From positions 1 through 12,500 of the forward strand of contig SCUC01000711.1 of assembly GCA_004322375.1 (NCBI GenBank): a stretch of DNA of 12,500 nucleotides, given 5' to 3'. The position numbers and the translations under genes are program-made. Position 1 is the first letter of the stretch. The number at the start of each line of letters is the position of its first letter. Under the pieces are notes generated by a model. The model was not told the DNA's origin and ran no database searches. It was given only the letters and a program-made list of their open reading frames with translations. This document shows, in pieces, positions 6,864 through 12,500 of this stretch. The DNA comes from Bacteroidota bacterium (GTDB taxonomy: Bacteria > Bacteroidota > Ignavibacteria > UBA10030 > SZUA-254).

Positions 6864-7939
6864 AATTGTAGATAGGGAATTGCAGTGAGCTCAACTGAGG
6901 AAGAAATCCCAGCGTTGAATTTCATCTCTCCTAACTTGGCAATCATCGCCCCGTTATCTGTGCAGTATTCAGTCTTAGGAAAAAAGACTCTTAGCCCTCT
7001 CTCCCTTGCGGAATCGGTAAGTCTTTTTCGGAGTTCAGAATTTGCGGAAACTCCTCCTGCTACAGCTATATCCTTGATAGAAAATTTATCGCTCGCGCTT
7101 AGTAATTTACCAATCAACACGTCCACTACTGCCGCCTGAAAGCTTGCGCAGAGATTTGTTAATAGTTGACGGTTGTTGGTTGATGGCTCTTCCATGTCGG
7201 TTTGTAGTTTTTTGTTTGTCGTTTCTCGACTTTCTGCTATTTTCGTAATCTGATTAGTGAAATGAATTTTATTGTTACGAAGCCAATACAGGACAGATGT
7301 TTTAATCCCGCTAAAGCTGAACTCAAAAGTATCTTCATCGAGGTAAGAACGAGGAAACTTGACAAATTCAGGGTCGCCTTCACGAGCAAGATTATCTATT
7401 ACGGGTCCACCCGGAAAGCCAAGCCCTAACATCTTTCCAACCTTATCGTATGCCTCGCCGGCAGCATCGTCAAGCGTTTCTCCCAAAAGCGTGTGGTTAA
7501 GAGGCGCATTTACGCGAACAAGCTGTGTGTGTCCGCCGGAAACAATTAGACATAAAAATGGATAGTTTGGCGTCGGTTCATCAATAAAGTTTGCGTAAAT
7601 GTGCGCTTCCATGTGATTGATACCAACAAAGGGTATCTTCAGTCCATACGCCATTGATTTTGCAAAATTTAAGCCGACCAGCAGGGCGCCAATAAGCCCG
7701 GGACCGTACGTAACAGCAATACCATCAAGCTCACTCTTTTTCGTTTCTGCTTCGTGAAGCGCTTCTTCGACAATAGGCACAATAAGCTGCTGATGAGCGC
7801 GCGAGGCAAGCTCAGGCACGATACCGCCATACTGCCGATGGACAAGCTGCGACGAGATGATATTCGATTTGATTCTACAGTCGCGGATCACTGCCGCAGA
7901 AGTTTCATCACACGATGTTTCTATGCCAAGAATATTCAC
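6860..7939 (-). CDS. tsaD: tRNA N6-adenosine threonylcarbamoyltransferase TsaD, with heptad-encoded insertion
   Basis: TsaD transfers the threonylcarbamoyl group to A37 of ANN-decoding tRNAs (t6A), with partners TsaB and TsaE. The 359-residue product starts VNILGIETSCDETSAAV, as homologues do, so GTG 7939 is preferred over the ATG at 7987, which would add 16 unrelated residues. Motifs: metal-binding HMEAH (H109, H113), VSGGHTQL (134-141), LDDAAGEAYDKVGKMLGL (156-173), FSFSGIKT (207-214), VAGGVSANSELR (293-304), and CTDNGAMIA (326-334) with D328. Homologues are usually about 335-340 residues. Here residues 234-261 (IAESRETTNKK to QLLT) are extra, between the SGIKT segment and CASFQAAVVD. That DNA (7158-7241) is a twelve-unit heptamer tract. 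Flanking catalytic motifs are intact, so activity is probably retained. First gene of a minus-strand operon with mltG. Confidence 0.95.
   Translation of the reverse strand: MNILGIETSCDETSAAVIRDCRIKSNIISSQLVHRQYGGIVPELASRAHQQLIVPIVEEALHEAETKKSELDGIAVTYGPGLIGALLVGLNFAKSMAYGLKIPFVGINHMEAHIYANFIDEPTPNYPFLCLIVSGGHTQLVRVNAPLNHTLLGETLDDAAGEAYDKVGKMLGLGFPGGPVIDNLAREGDPEFVKFPRSYLDEDTFEFSFSGIKTSVLYWLRNNKIHFTNQITKIAESRETTNKKLQTDMEEPSTNNRQLLTNLCASFQAAVVDVLIGKLLSASDKFSIKDIAVAGGVSANSELRKRLTDSARERGLRVFFPKTEYCTDNGAMIAKLGEMKFNAGISSSVELTAIPYLQL
7158..7241 (-). repeat. Twelve-unit heptamer tract inside tsaD
   Basis: Read on the minus strand, twelve 7-base units follow one another; eight end in AAC and four fit NNNAAAC (for example GAGAAAC and GACAAAC). 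On the plus strand the units mostly begin GTT. The total of 84 bases equals 28 codons, so the frame is kept. Its bounds match the extra segment of TsaD, and the NNNAAAC form matches the spacer tract at 8106-8133 on the opposite strand. Confidence 0.8.
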
Positions 7940-8021
7940 AATGGAATAAAATAGCGAAAAGTAGGTATTATTCCCAACACAGAACATTGAAAAGAAAGAC
8001 AGTGGGATGAAACTCTTTACA

Positions 8022-8063
8022 AGCTATAAGCCTGTTCCGTCCGGACGGGACGGGCTTATAGCT
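8022..8063. repeat. 42-bp near-perfect palindrome
   Basis: Arms 8022-8042 (starting AGCTATAAGCC) and 8043-8063 (ending GGCTTATAGCT) pair over 21 bases with no loop. The two mismatches (8033 with 8052, 8036 with 8049) are T opposite G, which would be G-U pairs in a plus-strand transcript. No gene ends here, so it is not a terminator for an adjacent gene; it reads as a REP-like element. Confidence 0.75.
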
Positions 8064-8105
8064 CGTAGAGCCCCGTCCTACCTTGTTTACAACCTTGCCG
8101 CTACC

Positions 8106-8133
8106 GTAAAACTTGAAACATGAAACCTGAAAC
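8106..8133 (+). repeat. Degenerate heptamer tract, NNNAAAC x4
   Basis: Four consecutive 7-base units end in AAAC, for example TTGAAAC and CTGAAAC. The same unit form occurs on the minus strand inside tsaD (7158-7241). Confidence 0.72.
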
Positions 8134-8153
8134 AAGTATTTATCGTTCAACAT

Positions 8154-8181
8154 CTTGTATCCTAAATCCTGAATCTTGCAT
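8154..8181 (+). repeat. Degenerate heptamer tract, YYTRNAT-like x4
   Basis: Four consecutive 7-base units share a C at position 1 and end in AT, for example CTTGTAT and CCTGAAT. The tract is 20 bases past the previous one and out of phase with it, so they are separate tracts. Confidence 0.65.
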
Positions 8182-8222
8182 CAGATTCAAAAATCATTCA
8201 ATAGTGCATTTAGAAATTATTT

Positions 8223-8251
8223 TTGTCTGAGTAATTTAAAACTCGTATTTT
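8223..8251 (+). promoter_or_regulatory. Possible promoter for the glycosyltransferase gene
   Basis: TTGTCT (8223-8228) and TATTTT (8246-8251) are separated by 17 bases, a fair sigma-70-like match. The -10 box is only 6 bases before the ATG at 8258, which would give a leaderless or nearly leaderless mRNA. The A/T-rich context makes chance matches likely. Confidence 0.25.
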
Positions 8252-8257
8252 AAAGTA

Positions 8258-9982
8258 ATGGTTGTTTCTGAAAAAACTCGGAAGGCTCTCTTCCTCAGCT
8301 TAGCGGCAATCGCTCTTGTTATAGGACTTCTCAACTCGACATCGCATGCGTTTGTCAACGACGATTGCTTTGTTTCATTTCGTTGCGCAAAAAATTTTGT
8401 CAACGGCCATGGATTAGTGTATAACTCCGGCGAACACGTTGAAGCCTTTACAAACTTCCTTTGGACATTGCTCATTGCCGTAGGAATACACTGGGGCTAC
8501 GACCCAATTCCGTTAACCATCAATCACGGTATTCTCTTTTACACGCTTAACCTTATTCTTTTTACCTTTCTAAGCTGGAAATATCGTGATTCCGGTAAAG
8601 GAACGCTTCTTGTTCTTCCGCTTACTTCCCTTGCGCTAAGCTTGCATCGCGATTTTAATGTCTATGCAACCAGCGGATTAGAAACTTCGATGTACACATT
8701 TTTAGTCAGCGCAGGTTTTGCATTACTGCTCTTGAATACGGGCGGGAAAAGTCTCCTTGCCCCGGGTTTCGTTTTCGTTCTCGCCATGATGACACGACCG
8801 GATGGGTTTATCTTTCTCGTCGCAGCGTTTGTTTTTCTTCTTCTGACGCGTAAGGATGTCATTAAAACCTGCCTGTACTTCGCAGCGCCGTCGTTAATCA
8901 TATTCCTTCCATATTGGCTCTGGCGTTACAAATATTACGGACTATTCTTCCCGAATTCATTTTATGCAAAATCTGCCGACCTTGCCTATTACAGCCAGGG
9001 ATTAGAATATACATGGATATATTTCAAGACGTATTACGGATTTTTCCTCATCCCTGCGTTGGGGGGAATCTATCTTTGGCAGAGAAGAGCAACACTCATC
9101 ACCTCCTCCTTTTTTCAGAAGTTCTGGACGGCTCTCCATACGGAAGACCATCCTGTGCAGCGAATTCTCCTCGCCCTTCTTTTTATTGGAGCGTACTCGT
9201 TTTTTATCATCCGCGTCGGCGGGGATTTTATGTTCGCGCGCTTTTTCATTCCCATCACACCATTATTATTGTTCCTCATCGAGATAATACTCAACCAAAC
9301 ATTGAGAACTATTTCAAATATTTCCTTAGCTGTGTTGCTTCTTCTTGCCACCCTCTTCAGGTTCGATCAATTCAAAGAACAAGTGTCTATCGGACACGTT
9401 GTTGATGAATCCAGATATTATCCTAAAGAAAGCGTTGAAATTGCTAAAGAATATGGAAGGTCACTGAAAAAGTATTTCGATGGCTTGCCGATTCGGGTTG
9501 CGTTTTGGGCAGGACAGCTCAAACCGATGTATTATGCAGAGCCGTTTTACGCCCTCGAAGCAAGCGCGGGATTAACCGATACTGGGGTCGCCCGGCAACA
9601 TCTGACGGAACGAGGACGACCGGGACATGAGAAAAAACCTTCAAATGAATATATGATTCAGAAGAAGATTCATTTTTTCATCGGACCGATGGAAACACCA
9701 CCTCAGGGAAATGTCATCAATGCAATTTTTCTCGGTAATATTGTCGCGCGAATTGTAACCTACAACAATGCTATTATGTCCGCTCTTGAAAAGTATCCCG
9801 ACGTACATTTCGTCAATCTCCCGAGATATCTCGATGAGTATTTAGTCAATGCGGACAAGTACCCGCTGGATCGCGTGATGTACGATTATCAATTCTTCGT
9901 GCAATTTTATTTCAACAATAATCAAGATACAGCCCGTCAGCAAAAATTTCAGGAATATATCCGTTCAAAACTTGGAGGATAG
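8258..9982 (+). CDS. GT-C fold integral-membrane glycosyltransferase, AftB-like
   Basis: The 574-residue protein has about ten or more hydrophobic segments in residues 10-360, then a soluble C-terminal domain (about 375-574). The first extracytoplasmic loop has NDDCFVSFRCAKNFVNGHGLVYN (34-56) and GEHVEAFTNFLWTLL, matching the 'DDA(F/Y)ISFRYARNL.eGhGLVfNpGErVEGyTNFLWTLL' pattern of AftB-like terminal arabinofuranosyltransferases and relatives; D35/D36 would be the catalytic acidic pair. MTRPDGFIFLV (178-188) is also typical. GT-C enzymes use polyprenyl-phosphate sugars outside the cytoplasmic membrane, so it likely adds a sugar to an envelope glycan or protein; donor and acceptor cannot be read from the sequence. 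The ATG at 8258 lacks a Shine-Dalgarno site. It is transcribed alone, divergent from tsaD. Confidence 0.8.
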   Translation: MVVSEKTRKALFLSLAAIALVIGLLNSTSHAFVNDDCFVSFRCAKNFVNGHGLVYNSGEHVEAFTNFLWTLLIAVGIHWGYDPIPLTINHGILFYTLNLILFTFLSWKYRDSGKGTLLVLPLTSLALSLHRDFNVYATSGLETSMYTFLVSAGFALLLLNTGGKSLLAPGFVFVLAMMTRPDGFIFLVAAFVFLLLTRKDVIKTCLYFAAPSLIIFLPYWLWRYKYYGLFFPNSFYAKSADLAYYSQGLEYTWIYFKTYYGFFLIPALGGIYLWQRRATLITSSFFQKFWTALHTEDHPVQRILLALLFIGAYSFFIIRVGGDFMFARFFIPITPLLLFLIEIILNQTLRTISNISLAVLLLLATLFRFDQFKEQVSIGHVVDESRYYPKESVEIAKEYGRSLKKYFDGLPIRVAFWAGQLKPMYYAEPFYALEASAGLTDTGVARQHLTERGRPGHEKKPSNEYMIQKKIHFFIGPMETPPQGNVINAIFLGNIVARIVTYNNAIMSALEKYPDVHFVNLPRYLDEYLVNADKYPLDRVMYDYQFFVQFYFNNNQDTARQQKFQEYIRSKLGG

Positions 9983-10168
9983 TTCCTGTAGGTTATCATT
10001 CAAAGTTGAATGCTCTAGCGATGGGTGTTAGTAGTTTTCTAAAAAGTTCAAGATTGTCATTCTGAAACTCGATTTATCGGGATGACCTACGGTTCGTAGA
10101 AAGAATCCAGAAATCCCCCAAATAGTACAAACGTACAGGGATGTCCGCCGAGGCGGATTCGCTCGGTT

Positions 10169-10252
10169 GCTAATGACATGTTTCTTTCTACTTGCGATAG
10201 AAAACTAAGGTGACGTTTTCATTACTTTTACCCATCCCTAACCCTTCCCTAC
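10169..10252 (+). repeat. Dispersed repeat, copy B (pair with 3951-4035)
   Basis: This is the second copy of the 85-bp repeat, with a one-base length difference. Unlike copy A it runs straight into the other half of a hairpin (10256-10266), so copy A may be a truncated version. Confidence 0.8.
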
Positions 10253-10310
10253 TTTGTAGGGAAGGGCAAAACAAATCCTCGAAAAGCCTATGCAAGCAGG
10301 CGGGATGGGT
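10230..10310. repeat. Nested inverted repeats (outer 9 bp, inner 11 bp)
   Basis: The inner stem CCCTTCCCTAC (10242-10252) pairs perfectly with 10256-10266 around a TTT loop. The outer arms ACCCATCCC (10230-10238) and GGGATGGGT (10302-10310) are also exact complements. No T-run follows on either strand, so it is more likely a repeat element than a rho-independent terminator. Confidence 0.65.
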
Positions 10311-10349
10311 AGAAGTTAAGCGCGTCGCGTGAACAAACAAAATCATCAA

Positions 10350-10490
10350 AGAAGCCTTTGCAAAACCAATGAAGAAATAAAAGAACTCCGACTTCTGAGC
10401 TTGAATGAGAAAAAAGTCCTTGAGCTTTCATCAAAAATTAATGATGAAGAAGTCGGAGCTCTGATCTCTTAATGTTTTTCAAAGCCTTCT
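10350..10490. mobile_element. Possible MITE-like element, about 141 bp
   Basis: The 18-base ends (AGAAGCCTTTGCAAAACC at 10350-10367 and 10473-10490) are inverted copies matching at 15 of 18 positions. A second inverted pair lies inside (10383-10396 with 10448-10461, 13 of 14). Related end motifs occur at about 10283 and 3815. No target-site duplication is obvious and no transposase is encoded, so the label is tentative. Confidence 0.4.
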
Positions 10491-10588
10491 CAAAGTAAAT
10501 AACAATGGCAAGCCATTGATTGACCTCAGAATACCAATCTACTTTTCATTTATGACAGTTTTTAATACCCATCGCTCCACTCCACCCC

Positions 10589-11959
10589 CTATATTTTCAC
10601 TTCCTTCCACTTCCCCTTCTTAAAATAATACCAGGCAATAAGAGCTACCAACGTTTCGGCAACCGGTATAGCAATAAACGCGCCTGTTGCCTTCATGTCT
10701 AACCCTTTTGCTAATCCATACGCTAATGGCACCTGCAGCAGCCAGAAACAGACAAAATTAATTATAGTAGGAGTTTTCGTATCTCCTGCCCCATTCAACG
10801 CCTGGGTCATCACCATTCCGATTCCATAAAAGATATATCCCGATCCGATAATCTGAAGCGATTGCGCCCCATAAGAAATAACTGATTCATCCTGAGTGAA
10901 AATTCTTATTATCGAACCGGGGAATAATACAAATAACGCCATCACGAAGCTCATGAAAATTGCGTTGTATTTTGCTGTAAGCAGCACGCTCTGCTCGGCT
11001 CGTTCTAATTGCTTTGCGCCGAGGTTTTGTCCTATGAGAGTTGCCGCTGCGTTGCTTAAGCCCCATGCAGGCAAGATAAAAAACACAACGTTTCGTAGCG
11101 CAATTTGATAGCCCGCGGAGGCAGTTGTGCCTCCTGTTTCCGCCACTAATCTCGTTAACACAATCCAGCTTCCGCTTGCAATGATGAATTGTAACGTCGC
11201 CGGTGTTGCAACATTGATAATGGATTTCATCAAGACTGCATTCGGCATAAAGTGCCGGGCTTTAATTTTGACAATGCCGCTTCCCTTATATAAATGATAG
11301 CATTGATATATCACACCCGAACTTCTTCCTATCACAGTAGCAATTGCCGCCCCTTTCAGTCCAAAATAACTAATGAATATTGGACATAATATAATATTGA
11401 TAAGACTGGCAATCCATAAACTTTTCATCGCCATTGCCGCATCGCCGGCGCCCCGAAAGATCCCGTTGATAATAAACAAGAACACAATTGCTGCGCTTCC
11501 TCCTAACATTATTCTGGTAAATACTGCCCCTTCCTTCACGACTTCCTCGCTTGCGCCCATGAGAGCGAGAATGTCGCCCGCAAATATTGCCCCCGGTACA
11601 CTAACGACTATGATTACAGAGGAGGCAATAATAAGCGATTGAGCTGCGTCATACGCCGCATCCTCGATATTCTTTTCTCCAATTCTCCTCGCAACAAATG
11701 CCGTTGCAGCCGTGCTTAAACCGATAGCAATTGAATAAATAATGGTAATAAACGATTCCGTTAAACCAACGGTAGCAATTGCATTTTGTCCCAGCCTGCT
11801 AACGAAAAATATGTCAACAACAGCGAACACGCTCTCTAAGCTTAACTCAAGGATCATCGGGATTGCAAGTAAAAAAACAGCGCGTGGAATACTTCCCTGA
11901 GTATAATCCTGCTGGTCTCCGCGAAGCGATTCTCTGATAAGAGAAATAATATTTCTCAA
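10589..11959 (-). CDS. MATE-family multidrug/metabolite exporter
   Basis: The 456-residue polytopic membrane protein has about twelve hydrophobic segments in two MatE halves (about 25-185 and 245-410). The first half opens with SIPRAVFLLAIPMILELSLESVFAVVDIFFVSRLG, the usual MATE pattern (P-M-I-L-E, VDI-FVSRLG), followed by AIATVGLTE. MATE proteins expel cationic drugs or metabolites in exchange for sodium or protons; the substrate here is unknown. The TTG at 11959 overlaps the TGA of the upstream gene (TTGA), and no later Met fits before the first membrane helix, so translational coupling is likely. The final residues (KGKWKEVKI) are a short cytoplasmic tail. Confidence 0.9.
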   Translation of the reverse strand: MRNIISLIRESLRGDQQDYTQGSIPRAVFLLAIPMILELSLESVFAVVDIFFVSRLGQNAIATVGLTESFITIIYSIAIGLSTAATAFVARRIGEKNIEDAAYDAAQSLIIASSVIIVVSVPGAIFAGDILALMGASEEVVKEGAVFTRIMLGGSAAIVFLFIINGIFRGAGDAAMAMKSLWIASLINIILCPIFISYFGLKGAAIATVIGRSSGVIYQCYHLYKGSGIVKIKARHFMPNAVLMKSIINVATPATLQFIIASGSWIVLTRLVAETGGTTASAGYQIALRNVVFFILPAWGLSNAAATLIGQNLGAKQLERAEQSVLLTAKYNAIFMSFVMALFVLFPGSIIRIFTQDESVISYGAQSLQIIGSGYIFYGIGMVMTQALNGAGDTKTPTIINFVCFWLLQVPLAYGLAKGLDMKATGAFIAIPVAETLVALIAWYYFKKGKWKEVKI

Positions 11960-12500
11960 TCTATTCTCGTTAAATGAAATGTTACTTGATAATCATCTGT
12001 ATAGTTGATCTCTATATCCCATCCGGCGTTACTTGCCCTGTCTTTCCATATTGTCTCGAAAATAGAAGTATAATCTGCAAGCGAAATAATCGACTTCAAA
12101 TGCGAGGTAATAAAATAAAGCGAGAAAAAGTGTGTGCTCATCTTCACGATTGCATCATCATCTTCGAGTTTCACAAGTGTAACCTGATTACCACGCAGAT
12201 GCGCTTGTTCCCAGCAAAGATAAAGAACAAACGCTTTATGGGAAGAAGAAAATGGTACCCATGTTTGAGCGCCAACAAGGTATCCCCCACCATCTTTCAA
12301 GTGGTTAAGCGCTGCCTCTTTCCCACGTTCCCTCGTAATCGGCAGATAAAGATTAAGAACAACGAACGACCAATATATTTCTTCTCTCGCCCAGGCTTTC
12401 ATCTGCTCTGAAACATCGGGAAATGTTGATGTAGGAAATTCCGTAACCTTGTCAAGGCGGATGAAAATAGCTTCGAGATGCTGGAAATACCATGCAGAGC
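11956..12500 (-). CDS. Unrecognised protein, 5' end beyond the window
   Basis: The frame is open from the right edge to TGA at 11958-11956; the ATG at 12402 is not necessarily the start because SAWYFQHLEAIFIRLDKVTEFP and following residues read naturally upstream of it. About 180 residues are visible. They are rich in Trp and aromatics (MKAWAREEIYWSFVVLNLYLP, VPFSSSHKAFVLYLCWEQAHLRG), then a LVKLEDDDAIVKMSTHFFSLYF stretch, and end GWDIEINYTDDYQVTFHLTRID. There is no signal peptide or membrane helix in the visible part. I do not recognise the family. Its stop overlaps the MATE start, so the two probably form one operon, and it might be functionally linked to that transporter. Confidence 0.7.
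   Translation of the reverse strand, partial: SAWYFQHLEAIFIRLDKVTEFPTSTFPDVSEQMKAWAREEIYWSFVVLNLYLPITRERGKEAALNHLKDGGGYLVGAQTWVPFSSSHKAFVLYLCWEQAHLRGNQVTLVKLEDDDAIVKMSTHFFSLYFITSHLKSIISLADYTSIFETIWKDRASNAGWDIEINYTDDYQVTFHLTRID

Larger units (their letters stand above)
7940..8257. other. Divergent spacer between tsaD and the glycosyltransferase gene
   Basis: This spacer must carry the promoters for both directions. It contains a 42-bp palindrome (8022-8063), a neighbouring smaller inverted motif GTAGAGCCCCGTCCTAC (8065-8081), and two heptamer tracts (8106-8133 and 8154-8181). A 38-codon frame at 8007-8123 runs through these repeats and is not considered a gene. Confidence 0.6.
9983..10588. 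other. 606-base convergent spacer packed with repeats
   Basis: There is no well-supported gene. In order it holds: a small palindrome (9997-10012, CATTCAA/TTGAATG); a GTCATTCTGA...GAATCC segment of a type common in environmental genomes (from about 10057), including 10084-10101, the reverse complement of 3925-3942; TCCGCCGAGGCGGA (10144-10157); copy B of the 85-bp repeat (10169-10252); a nested hairpin (10230-10310); and an inverted-repeat-bounded element (10350-10490) containing a possible 47-codon frame (GTG 10329 to TAA 10472). The remaining 98 bases before the MATE stop show nothing recognisable. Confidence 0.6.

Noticed and set aside
8007..8123. 38-codon ATG frame in the divergent spacer
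   Set aside because: It consists of the 42-bp palindrome, the adjacent inverted motif and part of a heptamer tract; nothing indicates coding.
8914..9405. 163-codon plus-strand frame inside the glycosyltransferase gene
   Set aside because: It is a shifted frame within a convincing membrane enzyme, and the product has no recognisable features.
10084..10101. tRNA T-arm (GGTTCG)
   Set aside because: No cloverleaf arms or acceptor pairing around it; the same segment recurs inverted at 3925-3942 as part of a dispersed repeat.
10242..10266. Rho-independent terminator for the glycosyltransferase gene
   Set aside because: The stem is strong, but no U-run follows on either strand, it lies about 260 bases past the stop, and it belongs to a repeat also found elsewhere.
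11974..12411. 145-codon plus-strand frame opposite the right-edge gene
   Set aside because: The minus-strand frame is open to the window edge and is coupled to the MATE gene; the plus-strand product is a Lys/Cys/Ile-rich shadow.

Overview
The window looks like a chromosomal segment of an FCB-group bacterium, most likely from the Ignavibacteria/Chlorobi side of Bacteroidota. This rests on gene content only: an Ig-like lipoprotein with a CAGQMAPPGGPVDTTPP-type mature start, two SPOR-domain envelope proteins, a DeoC with a lineage-style N-terminal extension, few convincing Shine-Dalgarno sites, and spacers full of short dispersed repeats. No rRNA, tRNA, CRISPR array or complete insertion sequence was seen.

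Layout. Positions 1-1489 (+) hold the 3' part of a large protein that enters from the left edge. It reads as the end of a winged-helix/STAND-ATPase module followed by a long TPR array. A palindromic pair resembling a REPIN (1494-1575) separates it from deoC (1639-2532, +). Two SPOR-domain proteins follow (2545-3048 and 3237-3800, +). A convergent spacer (3801-4120) leads to a compact minus-strand operon, tsaD -> mltG -> Ig-like lipoprotein (7939 down to 4121), joined by a 4-base overlap and a 10-base gap. Divergent from tsaD is an AftB-like GT-C membrane glycosyltransferase (8258-9982, +). A 606-base convergent spacer (9983-10588) is packed with repeats. At the right is a minus-strand pair: an unrecognised protein entering from the right edge, overlapping by 4 bases the start of a MATE-family exporter (10589-11959).

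How the genes fit together. The middle of the window has an envelope theme: SPOR domains bind stem-peptide-free glycan, MltG cuts nascent glycan strands, the Ig-like lipoprotein is probably exported, and the GT-C enzyme probably transfers sugars from a lipid-linked donor. TsaD (tRNA t6A) and DeoC (deoxyribose-5-phosphate aldolase) are housekeeping enzymes.

The most striking feature is a set of degenerate period-7 DNA tracts. Four lie in spacers (3099-3140, 3200-3227, 8106-8133, 8154-8181). A fifth, of twelve heptads (84 bp, exactly 28 codons), lies inside tsaD and accounts for an extra segment of about 28 residues in this otherwise highly conserved protein. The TPR gene likewise carries a period-8 purine-rich tract and an in-frame 29-bp palindrome. 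The genome therefore appears to host several families of small repeats that enter spacers and, if they keep frame, genes. A second lead is the N-terminal extension of DeoC, which resembles a bacterial-microcompartment encapsulation peptide followed by a four-cysteine motif.
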